NCBI GenBank assembly: GCA_021202465.1
Contig: JAJQCZ010000010.1
Span: 165,669-229,668, forward strand
Reading direction: 5' to 3'
Source: Lachnospiraceae bacterium
GTDB lineage: Bacteria; Bacillota; Clostridia; Lachnospirales; Lachnospiraceae
DNA length: 64,000 nucleotides
Under the pieces are notes generated by a model. The model was not told the origin of the DNA. It worked only from the letters and a program-made list of their open reading frames with translations, and ran no database searches. Both the position numbers and the translations under genes were made by a program. Below, in pieces: positions 43,806 to 52,917 of this stretch (positions are counted from its first letter, which is position 1; each line of letters opens with the position of its first letter).

Positions 43806-45527
43806 CTATTGTCCTTTTTCCGCCTGTTTCTTCGCCAGCGGATATTCGACGTGCAGCAGCTCGTGCGTGCGGTTCTTCAGCAGATCGCCGTAGAGATCCG
43901 TCATCAGCGGGTTCTCATCGCTGCTCTTGATCTGCGCCTGCTTGTCAGTCTGGTAAAGACCGTCCGCGCGCAGGCGTTTCTCACGCCGGCGGCTGAAGGG
44001 CTGTCCCGCACCGGAGATGCAGCCGCCGGGGCAGGCCATGACCTCCACGAAGTCAAAATGCTCCTCGCCGCTCTCGATCTTCTCGATGAGAGCGTCGGCA
44101 TTGCCCAGGTCGCTGACCACAGCGACCCGCAGCGTACGCTCACCCAGAGGCACCTCGCAGACCTTGACGCCCTTCATACCGCGCAGGCCGAGGAACTCGA
44201 TCTCCTTCAGCTGACGGGCGCTCTTATCCTCCACCACGCGGCGGACCGCCGCCTCGGTGACACCGCCGGTGGCTCCGAAGATCACGCCGCCGCCGGAATG
44301 AAGTGCAAAGGGCATATCGGGCGCCTCGGCGTCGATCCGCTCGAAGAGGATGCCGATCTCCTTGATCATAGAGACCAGCTCCATGGTCGTCAGCACGTAG
44401 TCCACATCCGGCACGCCCTTCCGCTTGAACTCATCGCGGGTCACTTCGGTCTTCTTGGCACTGCAGGGCATGATAGCCACGGAGACGACCTCTCGCTTAT
44501 CCTTCACATCCCTTTCCTTATAGTAAGTCTTCAACACAGCGCCGAACATTTCCATCGGGGATTTGCTGGTGGAGACATAGGGCATCAGCTCCGGATGCTT
44601 GGTCTCCGCGAAGCGCACCCAGGCCGGGCAGCAGGAGGTAAAGAGCGGATATTTGCGGTCCGGTTCCTCCAGCGCTTCCAGCAGCTCCTTCGACTCCTCC
44701 ATGATGGTCAGGTCCGCACCCACAGCCGTGTCGAACACCTCATCGAAGCCCAGCTTGCGCATGGCGGCGATGGTCTTGCCCAGCACGTTGTCGCCGGCTT
44801 TGAACCCGAATTCCTCACCGATGGCCACCCGAACCGCCGGAGCGATCTGGGCGATGACCCGCTTCGTGGGATCGTAAATGGCCTTCCACACCCGGGACAT
44901 GTCGCTCTTGACCGTGATCGCCGCCGTCGGACAGACTGCCGCGCACTGGCCGCAGTTCACGCACTCCGTCTCCGCCAGCTTCCGTCCGAAGGCCGGCGAG
45001 ACCACCGAGGCGGAGCCCCGGTTCACGATATCAATCGCGCCCACGTGCTGCACCTCGCTGCACATCCGCACACAGTCGCCGCAGAGAATGCATTTGGACG
45101 GATCGCGCACGATGGACATGGAGGAATCGTCAATGGGACGATTCGAATTGTTATTGGGGAAGCGGACCTCCCGCAGACCGAAGCGGTTAGCCAGCTCCTG
45201 CAGACGGCAGTTGCCGTTCTTCTCGCAGACCGTACAGTCGCGGCAATGGTTGGCCAGCAGCAGCTCCAGGATCATCTTCCGGTGCTTGTGCAGCTTGGGC
45301 GTATTCGTGCGGATCACTGCCTTGTGCTTCGGCGGTGTGGAGCAGGAAGCGATGATGCCGCCCCACTCGTCCTCCACCACGCACATCCGGCAGGCGCCGT
45401 ACACGGACAGGTCGGAGTAATAGCAGAAGGTGGGCAGAATGATCCCGGCCTTCAGAATCACAGCCAGCATGTTTTTCTCATCGGTAAACTCGACGCGGTT
45501 TCCGTCGATGATCATATATTTTTCCAT
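43806..45527 (-). CDS. hydA: [FeFe]-hydrogenase catalytic subunit (bifurcating HydABC type)
   Basis: The protein has 573 residues. An N-terminal [2Fe-2S] ferredoxin domain (CYYSDLSVYGACRMCVVE) is followed by the His-ligated cluster HCRDCTVCEKNGNCRLQ and two [4Fe-4S] motifs (CILCGDCVRMC, CVNCGQCAAVC). The H-cluster domain has TSCCPAWV, MPCSAKKTEVTRDE and VMACPGGCISGAGQP, which together supply the H-cluster cysteines. It reduces protons, or oxidises H2, with ferredoxin and NADH through HydB and HydC. ATG 45527 follows AAGGAGAG; the in-frame extension overlaps the hydB end. The operon is hydC-hydB-hydA. Confidence 0.95.
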   Translation of the reverse strand: MEKYMIIDGNRVEFTDEKNMLAVILKAGIILPTFCYYSDLSVYGACRMCVVEDEWGGIIASCSTPPKHKAVIRTNTPKLHKHRKMILELLLANHCRDCTVCEKNGNCRLQELANRFGLREVRFPNNNSNRPIDDSSMSIVRDPSKCILCGDCVRMCSEVQHVGAIDIVNRGSASVVSPAFGRKLAETECVNCGQCAAVCPTAAITVKSDMSRVWKAIYDPTKRVIAQIAPAVRVAIGEEFGFKAGDNVLGKTIAAMRKLGFDEVFDTAVGADLTIMEESKELLEALEEPDRKYPLFTSCCPAWVRFAETKHPELMPYVSTSKSPMEMFGAVLKTYYKERDVKDKREVVSVAIMPCSAKKTEVTRDEFKRKGVPDVDYVLTTMELVSMIKEIGILFERIDAEAPDMPFALHSGGGVIFGATGGVTEAAVRRVVEDKSARQLKEIEFLGLRGMKGVKVCEVPLGERTLRVAVVSDLGNADALIEKIESGEEHFDFVEVMACPGGCISGAGQPFSRRREKRLRADGLYQTDKQAQIKSSDENPLMTDLYGDLLKNRTHELLHVEYPLAKKQAEKGQ

Positions 45528-45549
45528 ACGATTCTCTCTCCTTTCCGCG

Positions 45550-47442
45550 TCACTTTCTCGAGATGGCGCCGAACCGGCAGCCATCCATACAGGCACCGCA
45601 CTTGATACATTTTGCGGGGTCAATGACATACGGGCTCTTCACCTTGCCGGAAATGGCTCCCACAGGGCAGTTTTTGGCGCATTTGCTGCAGCCCTTACAG
45701 AGCTCCGGATCAATCACATAATTGAGCAAAGCCTTACACTGTCCGGCGGGACATTTCTTATCCACGACATGGGCGATGTACTCGTCCCGGAAATATTTCA
45801 GGGTGCTGATGACGGGGAAGGCAGCGGATTTGCCGAGACCGCAGAGCGCGGTCGCCGTCACCGTGTCCGCCAACTCCTCCAGCAGCTCCAGGTCTTCCAT
45901 GGTGCCCCACCCCTCGACGATATTATTAAGGATCTCCAGCATCCGTCTCGTGCCCTCCCGACAGGGGATGCACTTACCGCAGGACTCATTCTGCGTGAAA
46001 TTCATGAAGAAACGGGCGACCTCCACCATGCAGCTCTTGTCGTTCATGACCACCAGACCGCCGGAGCCGATCATCGCGCCAACCTTCTTCAAAGAATCGA
46101 AATCCAGCGGCATATCCAGATGATCCTCCGTCGGCGTCGTACAGAGACATCCGCCCGAGGGGCCGCCGATCTGCACGGCCTTGAATTCGCCGTCCTTGAT
46201 GCCGCCGCCGATGTCATAAATGACCTCCCGCAGCGTCGTCCCCATGGGCACCTCAATCAGACCGGTATTCATAACATTTCCGGTCAGGGCAAAGGCCTTG
46301 GTGCCGTGGTTTTTGTCCGGGCCGATGGTGCAGTACCAGTCCGCGCCGCGGTTGATGATCGCCGGGACGTTGCAGTAGGTCTCAACATTGTTCAATACCG
46401 TGGGCTTGCCGAAGAGGCCCTGCTCCACGGTTCTCGGAGGCTTCACGCGGGGCATACCGCGGTTGCCCTCGATGGACGCTGTCAGCGCGCTGCCCTCGCC
46501 GCAGACGAAGGCGCCGGCGCCCTGGCTGATGCGCAGATCGAAATCAAAGCCGGAACCGAGGATATTTTTTCCAAGAAGGCCGAACTGGTTCGCCAGGTCG
46601 ATGGCCCGCTGCAGACGCTGCACAGCCAGCGGGTACTCGGCCCGCACGTAAATGTATCCATGATGGGAATTCGTGGCGATGGCCGCGACCATCATGCCCT
46701 CGATGACCCGGTGGGGATCTCCCTCCATCATACTCCGGTCCATGAATGCGCCGGGGTCGCCCTCGTCGCCGTTACAGACCACATATTTCTCCTCCGAATC
46801 CTGCGCCAGCACCTGCGCCCATTTCCGGCCGGTGGGGAAACCGCCGCCGCCCCGGCCGCGCAGGCAGGATTTGGTAATCTCATCGACGATCTCCTGCGAG
46901 GTCATCTCGAAAAGAGCCTTCTCCAGCGCCGTATAACCGCCTACCGCGATGTATTCCTTGATGGACTCCGCATTAATGTGGCCGCAGTGTTCCAGCGCCA
47001 CACGGGTCTGCTGACGATAGAAGGGAATGTCGTCCTGCTTCTCATAGGACTTCCCCTCCGCGTCGTGATACACCAGGCGGTCGATCACCTCATCCCCCTG
47101 GATACTCTTCTCCAGGATCTCCTCGCAGTCCGATACCTTCACCTTGGTATACAAGATCCCGGAGGGCTCGATGCGCAGCAGCGGTCCCTTCTCACAGAAA
47201 CCGTGGCAGCCGCTCTTCTTCAGCCCGACCGTTTCATGCGGTTCCTTCTCCAGAACCAGGGAACATTCGATATTCTTCTCCACCATCAGGTCGCGGAGCC
47301 GGTCATAGATCTTCAGGGAACCGCCGGCCACACAGCCCGTCCCGCCGCAGATGAGGATCTGCTTCTTCTGACTCTGCAGGGACGCCGCATACGCCGCCCG
47401 CGCGCGGGCCAGGTCTTCTCTTGTCTTAATTCTCTCCTCCAT
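45550..47442 (-). CDS. hydB: NADH-binding subunit of the [FeFe]-hydrogenase (NuoF-like)
   Basis: The protein has 630 residues. The N-terminal thioredoxin-like [2Fe-2S] domain starts ILICGGTGCVAGG. The NuoF core has GRGGGGFPTGRKWAQ (FMN/NADH site) and VCNGDEGDPGAFMDR, and a [4Fe-4S] site CGKCIPCREGTRRM. The C-terminal 2[4Fe-4S] ferredoxin has CKGCSKCAKNCPVGAI and CIKCGACMDGCRFGAI. This is the flavin subunit at which electrons split between NADH and ferredoxin in bifurcating enzymes. It overlaps hydC by 17 bases. Confidence 0.95.
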   Translation of the reverse strand: MEERIKTREDLARARAAYAASLQSQKKQILICGGTGCVAGGSLKIYDRLRDLMVEKNIECSLVLEKEPHETVGLKKSGCHGFCEKGPLLRIEPSGILYTKVKVSDCEEILEKSIQGDEVIDRLVYHDAEGKSYEKQDDIPFYRQQTRVALEHCGHINAESIKEYIAVGGYTALEKALFEMTSQEIVDEITKSCLRGRGGGGFPTGRKWAQVLAQDSEEKYVVCNGDEGDPGAFMDRSMMEGDPHRVIEGMMVAAIATNSHHGYIYVRAEYPLAVQRLQRAIDLANQFGLLGKNILGSGFDFDLRISQGAGAFVCGEGSALTASIEGNRGMPRVKPPRTVEQGLFGKPTVLNNVETYCNVPAIINRGADWYCTIGPDKNHGTKAFALTGNVMNTGLIEVPMGTTLREVIYDIGGGIKDGEFKAVQIGGPSGGCLCTTPTEDHLDMPLDFDSLKKVGAMIGSGGLVVMNDKSCMVEVARFFMNFTQNESCGKCIPCREGTRRMLEILNNIVEGWGTMEDLELLEELADTVTATALCGLGKSAAFPVISTLKYFRDEYIAHVVDKKCPAGQCKALLNYVIDPELCKGCSKCAKNCPVGAISGKVKSPYVIDPAKCIKCGACMDGCRFGAISRK

Positions 47443-47914
47443 CGGCCTCCTCCTTCAGACTCTTCAGCAGTTCTCTTGCCTTCTCCGGCGTCATGGCCGG
47501 GTGTACCTCGTCATTCACGGTACAGACCGGCGCCAGTCCGCAGGCGCCGAGACAGGAAACCGTCTCCACCGTGAACATCATGTCCTCCGTCGTGGGATTC
47601 TCCTCCGTCACCTTCAGCGCATTACGGAACTCTTCCAGAATCGGAATGGAATTCCGCACATGACAGGCCGTTCCGTTACACACCTTGATGACATATTTCC
47701 CCTTGGGCTCCAGGGAGAAATTCTCGTAAAATGTGGCGACGCCGTAGATCTTGGCCTCACTGAGGCCAAGCTTGCGCGCAATGTAAGTCAGCATCTCCTC
47801 CGGGAGATACCGGTACTCCTGCTGAATCGCCTGCATGACGGTGATCACCGCGGCCGGATTGTAGTGGTACTGCTCCAGGATATGGTCCAGCTTCTGTTGC
47901 TCTTCCAGCTGCAT
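47426..47914 (-). CDS. hydC: [2Fe-2S] subunit of the [FeFe]-hydrogenase (NuoE-like)
   Basis: This 162-residue thioredoxin-like ferredoxin has the cluster ligands in VCNGTACHVRNSIPILEEF and SCLGACGLAPVCTVND. The helical start includes ITVMQAIQQEYRYLPEEML, typical of NuoE and HydC. ATG 47914 follows GGAGGG; the 17 codons upstream are leader. It is the first gene of the hydrogenase operon, behind a good promoter. Confidence 0.94.
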   Translation of the reverse strand: MQLEEQQKLDHILEQYHYNPAAVITVMQAIQQEYRYLPEEMLTYIARKLGLSEAKIYGVATFYENFSLEPKGKYVIKVCNGTACHVRNSIPILEEFRNALKVTEENPTTEDMMFTVETVSCLGACGLAPVCTVNDEVHPAMTPEKARELLKSLKEEADGGEN

Positions 47915-47997
47915 CTGTGGCCCTCCTTTCTTTTCTCGGGTTTTGGCGGGTCTCTCGGAACCCATGAAATCACGGCAAACGACGCGACTCCGTTACT

Positions 47998-48026
47998 ATT
48001 ATATCAATAATTGGCCTAAAATGCAA
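47998..48026 (-). promoter_or_regulatory. Promoter of the hydCBA operon
   Basis: On the minus strand TTGCAT (complement of 48021-48026) and a perfect TATAAT (complement of 47998-48003) have a 17-base spacer, about 85 bases before hydC. Confidence 0.8.
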
Positions 48027-48034
48027 CAAACAAG

Positions 48035-50071
48035 TCACTCGCTGTCTGTCTCTTCTGTGTCAGTCACGCCGCCTGTACCGCCTGTCTCCGGATCCTCTCC
48101 AAAGATCGTCGCATAGTAATCATACTCCATCACCTGAGAGGAAAACGAAATTTTGTTTGACACGATTGTCCTGATCGATTCAACATAGGAATCATCGACC
48201 GTCTCTCCCTCATTCGCCGTAAACTCCCCTGTTGCAGCATCATAGACTCCCTTATCCGTGATAAAGCTGTAGTCATTCCAGAGCACCAGAGGGTCAGCAT
48301 CTGAGAATACATCTCTTCCCACCAGCAGCCGCGAATCATACTCCACTCCGAACAGATTCAGCAGCGTCGGCAGGATATCCAGCGACATAACCGGTGTGTC
48401 CACCGTAATCCCTTCATCCTCAATACAAGCGGACCATATAATGAGGGTTGTATTATCACGCACAAAAGCGTCATATGAATCTACCTTGTAAAGATCCAGC
48501 AGATAATCCTCTGAGTTTCCCAGAGTCGTGCTCTTCGCCAGTCCATACGGATAATGATCTGTGCAGAGCACGATCACCGTATCGTCCGCGATCCCTCTCT
48601 CCTCCAGCATACTGACCATCGACTCTAACGCGTATTCCAGCTCCAGCTGATAGCAGAAATAGTACAGTGTCGTGTCCTTATACGTATCCTCGCCCAGAAC
48701 CTCTTTGACATACTCAAGATTTTTTTCTGTCCTGGAATCATCTGCGTCATATGTACAGTGGCCGCTGTATGTCATGTAATAAGCGGTAAAAGGCTGACTA
48801 TCGATATATGTCTCCAGGGTGGCCTCAAAGGTCTCCTGATCTCCGGACCATGCGGAGAGGAGATCTTCCAGTCCGTTTCCCCACGCCAGGAACTGATCAT
48901 AGCCAAAATTCGTATGCGTCTTATCGCGGTCATAGTACGTATACGAGCCATTGTGAAAAGCCAGTGACGTATAATTCAGCCGCTGCAGCTGATTTCCCAT
49001 GGTAAAATAAAGGTTACAGCCAATTGTCTCAAGAATGGAATTCACCCCATTCGTGGGAACAAGACCCAGAAGGATGGAGTATTCGCCGGTAGACGTGCTG
49101 CCTCCCCAGGCCGGCTGATAGAAATCCGTGAATTTGATTCCCTCGTTCGCAAGCCGGTAAAGTGTCGGCGTGAGTTCCTCACTGATCACCTGTTTGGAGA
49201 AGGCCTCCGCCGTGATGATGATCAGATTTTTCCCTTCAAAAAGTCCTGTATATTCGTTTTTATTCGTCGGTTCAAGGCTGAAAACATACTCATGCATGCC
49301 TGCAACCGCGTCATTGTCCGCGGATTCGATCAGAGAGTCAAAATCTATCTCCATCACATTATAGCCCGAATCTTCTGTTTCCTCTTCCTCAGTCTGTGTC
49401 TCCTCCTGCTCGTCCTCCGTCTCCTGGCTTACCACTGTTAATTCCGTCGCGTATTTATTTCCAAAGAAGCTGTATTTCATATCGAGTCTGGTGCCGGTAA
49501 TCAGTCCAAAAGCGGACACGGCGGTATCGTACTCGAACTGCCCCTTATATTTCGCGCTGAGAGAAGAATTGGATACCAGCAGTATCCCCAGCCCTCCGCT
49601 GATCAGAGAAAGCGCCAGAAACAGAACCGCCGCCAAAGGATGATAGCGTCTGGCAGGGATACGCCCGGAACCGAGAAAAAGATATAGTATCAGAGGGAGA
49701 AAGAACAGAAGAATAACGGGAAGAGCTCTGGCGATCGCAGCCCAAAGATCTGAACCATACTGGTGAACGACGCCTCCCGTTCCTGCCATGATCGAGGTCA
49801 GATCCATATAGGTCTGGTATGTATTCTTTATCATGCATTCAATTGTAAAGCCCAGCGCTGTCACAGCCAGAATCACAATCGTGATGATTCTGTTTATTGC
49901 TTTCTTAAACAGAGAGGTGAGCGCAGAGCAAAATAAACCTGCCGACAACGCAAACAGCAGCAGAAAGATAATATTCGAAAAGAGAGAAGTCTCATTGAAG
50001 ATTCTCAGCAGAACTTCATCATAGACAAAAACCACCGGAAACAGCTTATAATGTGTATTTGTCTTCATCAT
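48035..50071 (-). CDS. LtaS-like membrane phosphoglycerol transferase (sulfatase fold)
   Basis: This 678-residue protein has five membrane segments in the first 190 residues, a linker rich in Glu/Thr, and then an extracellular alkaline-phosphatase/sulfatase domain. It has LIIITAEAFSKQVISEELTP (metal-binding Glu), the nucleophile region PAWGGSTSTGEYSILLGLVP with the catalytic threonine, SGHCTYDADDSR and VIVLCTDHYPYGLAKS with the DH metal ligands. LtaS-type enzymes polymerise glycerol phosphate from phosphatidylglycerol onto lipoteichoic acid or other glycopolymers. No glycosyltransferase partner is adjacent. The ribosome site at ATG 50071 is weak. Confidence 0.88.
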   Translation of the reverse strand: MMKTNTHYKLFPVVFVYDEVLLRIFNETSLFSNIIFLLLFALSAGLFCSALTSLFKKAINRIITIVILAVTALGFTIECMIKNTYQTYMDLTSIMAGTGGVVHQYGSDLWAAIARALPVILLFFLPLILYLFLGSGRIPARRYHPLAAVLFLALSLISGGLGILLVSNSSLSAKYKGQFEYDTAVSAFGLITGTRLDMKYSFFGNKYATELTVVSQETEDEQEETQTEEEETEDSGYNVMEIDFDSLIESADNDAVAGMHEYVFSLEPTNKNEYTGLFEGKNLIIITAEAFSKQVISEELTPTLYRLANEGIKFTDFYQPAWGGSTSTGEYSILLGLVPTNGVNSILETIGCNLYFTMGNQLQRLNYTSLAFHNGSYTYYDRDKTHTNFGYDQFLAWGNGLEDLLSAWSGDQETFEATLETYIDSQPFTAYYMTYSGHCTYDADDSRTEKNLEYVKEVLGEDTYKDTTLYYFCYQLELEYALESMVSMLEERGIADDTVIVLCTDHYPYGLAKSTTLGNSEDYLLDLYKVDSYDAFVRDNTTLIIWSACIEDEGITVDTPVMSLDILPTLLNLFGVEYDSRLLVGRDVFSDADPLVLWNDYSFITDKGVYDAATGEFTANEGETVDDSYVESIRTIVSNKISFSSQVMEYDYYATIFGEDPETGGTGGVTDTEETDSE

Positions 50072-50104
50072 ATTATGGAAATCATCTGTATTAATAGTTA
50101 AATT

Positions 50105-50515
50105 TTACGCAGTGAATTGTTTTCCCAAATATAATAAACGATTCTTACTGATTTGACAACATCCGACATTATTTTGTATGTGCCAAATGATGAAACCCGA
50201 ACCCGTCCTTGTTTTTCCGCCGGAAACATTTTCCTGATGCCCCTTTCCCTGCTGGAGGCTCGTGTAGGAGGCGCAGCCGTCGCCCCAGAGCGTGGCGACG
50301 CCCAGCATGATGATCATCAGCGGGTTGATGATGTTCGTGGCCGTATTTCCCAGATAGCCGACGCTCTGCCCAATGAAGATCTGATCGACGATGTTGTAGA
50401 GTGCGTTCACGACCAGCGCGATCGTCGCCGGAATGGCGTAGTGGGGAATCAGCTCCCGCAGAGGCTGAGTCCCCAGGGGATTCTGTTTCTTCGGTTTATC
50501 TTCATTCATATTCAT
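50105..50515 (-). pseudogene. MATE-family efflux pump, truncated N-terminal remnant
   Basis: The frame begins at ATG 50515 or 50509 behind GGGAGG. It encodes about 100 residues typical of a MATE N-terminus: LRELIPHYAIPATIALVVNA, YNIVDQIFIGQSVGYLGNTA and the WGDGCASYTSLQQGKG loop. Near position 50215 the similarity stops, and the rest (GSGFIIWHIQNNVGCC and on) is unrelated and AT-rich. A full MATE pump has about 450 residues and 12 membrane segments, so over three quarters is missing. A deletion that fused the gene to the region upstream of the LtaS-like gene is the simplest explanation. Confidence 0.82.
50131..50159 (-). promoter_or_regulatory. Promoter of the LtaS-like gene
   Basis: On the minus strand TTGTCA (complement of 50154-50159) and TATTAT (complement of 50131-50136) have a 17-base spacer. 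It lies within the out-of-frame tail of the MATE remnant. Confidence 0.7.
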
Positions 50516-50558
50516 TTCCTCCCAGATATTAGCGGGCTGGCAGGCAGCCAGCTTTTCT

Positions 50559-50589
50559 ATTCTAAAGTCCACCATAATAAGGGAGTCAA
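50559..50589 (-). promoter_or_regulatory. MerR-type promoter of the MATE remnant
   Basis: On the minus strand TTGACT (complement of 50584-50589) and TAGAAT (complement of 50559-50564) are separated by 19 bases, over-long as in MerR/BmrR-regulated promoters. The spacer holds an imperfect dyad (CTCCC and GGTGGA). The promoter thus outlived the gene. Confidence 0.5.
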
Positions 50590-50610
50590 CAGGATTTTTA
50601 AATTTTACTA

Positions 50611-50639
50611 TAGACAAGACAGTTGTAAAGTGATATAGT
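50611..50639 (+). promoter_or_regulatory. Promoter of the PTS IIC gene
   Basis: TAGACA (50611-50616) and TATAGT (50634-50639) have a 17-base spacer. The leader is about 90 bases and strongly structured. Confidence 0.6.
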
Positions 50640-50648
50640 TGTCCCCAT

Positions 50649-50699
50649 CGACCGGTACGGGCCGCCCCATCCATTAAATCGGGCGGTTCCGGTACCGGG
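50649..50699 (+). promoter_or_regulatory. Structured leader of the PTS IIC gene
   Basis: CCGGTAC and CCGCCC on the left pair with GGGCGG and GTACCGG on the right, around an AT-rich loop with an internal bulge. There is no T-run, so it is not a terminator. It could be a regulatory RNA element or a stability stem. No known riboswitch class is recognised. Confidence 0.45.
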
Positions 50700-50733
50700 G
50701 AATCATACACTTACATATATAAGAGGTGGAAAT

Positions 50734-51813
50734 ATGTCAGAGACAACAAACGGCCTTCAGGCCTTCCTGAAGCGCAAAAACATCGTATTCTCCGCAAAAC
50801 GCTACGGCATCGATGCCCTCAGCGCCATGGCGCAGGGTCTCTTCGCCTCCCTGCTGATCGGCACCATCGTCAGCACGCTGGGTGAACAGCTGGGCATCGA
50901 ATTACTCGTATCCATGGGCACCTATGCCAAGAACGTCTCCGGTCCGGCCATGGCCGTAGCCATCGGCTACGCTCTGCAGGCGCCGCAGCTGGTGCTCTTT
51001 TCCCTGGTTGCCGTCGGAGGCGCCGCGAACGAGCTGGGCGGTGCGGGCGGCCCGCTGGCCGTACTGGTAATCACTATTTTCGCCGCCGAGTTCGGTAAAG
51101 CCGTTTCGAAGGAAACGAAAGTGGACATCCTTGTGACGCCCTTCGTCACCATCTTCGTCGGTGTCGTGCTCTCCATCTGGTGGGCTCCGGCCATCGGCGG
51201 CGCGGCCAGTGCCCTGGGTCAGCTGATCATGTGGGCCACGACGCTGCGTCCCTTCCTCATGGGCATCCTGGTCTCCGTGATCGTAGGCATCGCCCTGACA
51301 CTCCCCATCAGCAGTGCCGCCATCTGCAGCGCGCTGGCGCTGACCGGCCTCGCCGGCGGAGCCGCCGTGGCCGGCTGCTGCGCACAGATGGTGGGCTTCG
51401 CCGTCATGAGCTTCCGTGAAAACCGCTGGGGCGGCCTCCTCTCCCAGGGTCTCGGCACCTCGATGCTCCAGATGGGCAACATCGTCCGCAATCCGAAGAT
51501 CTGGATCCCCCCGATTCTGACCTCGGCCATCACCGGCCCCATCGCCACCTGCGTCTTTCAGATGGAGATGAACGGAGCCGCCATCTCCTCCGGCATGGGC
51601 ACCTGCGGCCTGGTTGGACAGATCGGCGTCTACACCGGCTGGCTGGCGGACATCCAGGCCGGAACCAGGACAGCCATCACCGCCATGGACTGGGCCGGGC
51701 TGATTCTCATCTGCTTCGTGCTTCCCGCCGTCCTCACCTGGATCTTCGGGGAAATCTTCCGCAAAATCGGCTGGATACAGGAGGGCGATCTGCTGCTGGA
51801 TCGTGAGGACTGA
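50734..51813 (+). CDS. PTS transporter subunit IIC (PTS_EIIC_2 family), orphan
   Basis: This 359-residue membrane protein has eight to ten segments and many glycine- and alanine-rich helices. It has GIDALSAMAQGLFASLLIGT at the start, GGAANELGGAGGPLAVLVIT, and the conserved MNGAAISSGMGTCGLVGQIG near 285. The PF13303-type family is annotated as PTS IIC, but often occurs without IIA or IIB partners, as here. The substrate, and whether it phosphorylates, are unknown. ATG 50734 follows AGAGGTGG. It is a single-gene unit with its own promoter, structured leader and terminator. Confidence 0.85.
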   Translation: MSETTNGLQAFLKRKNIVFSAKRYGIDALSAMAQGLFASLLIGTIVSTLGEQLGIELLVSMGTYAKNVSGPAMAVAIGYALQAPQLVLFSLVAVGGAANELGGAGGPLAVLVITIFAAEFGKAVSKETKVDILVTPFVTIFVGVVLSIWWAPAIGGAASALGQLIMWATTLRPFLMGILVSVIVGIALTLPISSAAICSALALTGLAGGAAVAGCCAQMVGFAVMSFRENRWGGLLSQGLGTSMLQMGNIVRNPKIWIPPILTSAITGPIATCVFQMEMNGAAISSGMGTCGLVGQIGVYTGWLADIQAGTRTAITAMDWAGLILICFVLPAVLTWIFGEIFRKIGWIQEGDLLLDRED

Positions 51814-51838
51814 ATCATAAAAAACGACACATCTCTGA

Positions 51839-51889
51839 ATCATGCACGAAGGGCTCGCCATCCCGGCGAGCCCTTTGTGCATGATTTTT
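51839..51889. terminator. Terminator between PTS IIC and the QueG-like gene
   Basis: A stem of about 18 bp (ATCATGCAC and GGGCTCGC arms) ends at about 51884 and is followed by T5 on the plus strand. It serves the rightward PTS gene and possibly the convergent gene. Confidence 0.88.
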
Positions 51890-52829
51890 ACCTTTTTACC
51901 GGCCGCCCTGCCTCGCAGGGAACGCCCACCTGGCATTTGCCGCAGCCGAAATAATCTCTTGTATACGCGGGGCGGTACCCGTCCTGCTCCTCCGGGGGCC
52001 GGGTATCCTCCCCGCGCTTTGTCTTCTGCTTTAAGATATCCAGATATGCCCCACACTCGACCTGATCCTTGGCCTCGTTCATCGGACGCTCCGGATGAAT
52101 GGCCTCCGCCGGACAGCGTCTCGCACAGGCGCCGCAGCGCGTACAATATTCATAGACTTCTGTATAAGGACGCTTTGTCGCCGAAAATACCGCCGTCGTG
52201 ATAACGCTCGCGAACCGCCCGGCCATCCCCCGCTTCGTGATCAGTCCCCGGGACATCCCGAAGGTGCCGAGACCCGCGATGAACGCCGCGTGCCGCTCCG
52301 ACCAGTTGCTCGATACCGGCTCTGTCACCTGATAGCGCACATCGTCCGAAGGCACCAGAGCCTCATACCCCTCTGCAATCAGCCGGGCCGCCAGCCGCCG
52401 CTTGAAAGCGACCAATGCCAGTTCCCCATCGATGCGGGCATGCTGCCACAGCGCCGAAGCGTGCTCCCGGTTCCGGCGGTTGCTCTCCCGCACCGCCTCC
52501 GTGAAAGGGAAGAACAGCGAGATCACGGTCCGCGCCCCGGGCAGCCACTCCCCCGGCAGCAGATAATGCGGCCCGATGACGCCGGGACGCTTCATATCCT
52601 GAAAAAGAGAGTCCTCCGCATCGGCCACACCCAGAAGAGGGCGCTCGAAGAAAGGAACGCCCGCCAGCTCCGGCCGCATCGCATAATCTCCGGCCTGCGC
52701 ATTTTCCGGCCAGTCCTGCCAGAGACTTTCGATCAGATTCTCCAGCCGTTCCCGTTCTCCCGTTTCTTCCTTCTTACGTTCGTGAGCCGAACCTAATCCT
52801 TCCGAACCCCTCTCGCACATCTTTCCCAT
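51888..52829 (-). CDS. QueG-like 4Fe-4S reductase family protein
   Basis: This 313-residue soluble protein resembles epoxyqueuosine reductase in its N-terminal and central region: LLPGEWLPGARTVISLFFPF, then RHAAFIAGLGTFGMSRGLIT. A ferredoxin-type site CTRCGACARRCPAEAIHPER lies at about 225, and a second cysteine group YFGCGKCQVGVPCE near the end. In QueG the second cluster motif is more regular and a cobalamin-binding core is present. This protein may therefore be a relative with another substrate. ATG 52829 follows GGGAGG. It sits just downstream of the tRNA-Gly terminator. Confidence 0.75.
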   Translation of the reverse strand: MGKMCERGSEGLGSAHERKKEETGERERLENLIESLWQDWPENAQAGDYAMRPELAGVPFFERPLLGVADAEDSLFQDMKRPGVIGPHYLLPGEWLPGARTVISLFFPFTEAVRESNRRNREHASALWQHARIDGELALVAFKRRLAARLIAEGYEALVPSDDVRYQVTEPVSSNWSERHAAFIAGLGTFGMSRGLITKRGMAGRFASVITTAVFSATKRPYTEVYEYCTRCGACARRCPAEAIHPERPMNEAKDQVECGAYLDILKQKTKRGEDTRPPEEQDGYRPAYTRDYFGCGKCQVGVPCEAGRPVKR

Positions 52830-52873
52830 CCGTCCTCCCGTTCAACAAAAGCCGGATCATTTTCCACACACCA

Positions 52874-52912
52874 AAACAAAAGGACCGAATCCCTTCTATG
52901 ATCCGATCCTTC
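52874..52912 (-). terminator. Terminator of the tRNA-Gly gene
   Basis: On the minus strand AAGGATCG and CGGTCCTT form a stem with one G-T pair, followed by TTGTTTT. It begins a few bases beyond the tRNA 3' end. Confidence 0.7.
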
Positions 52913-52917
52913 TATAA

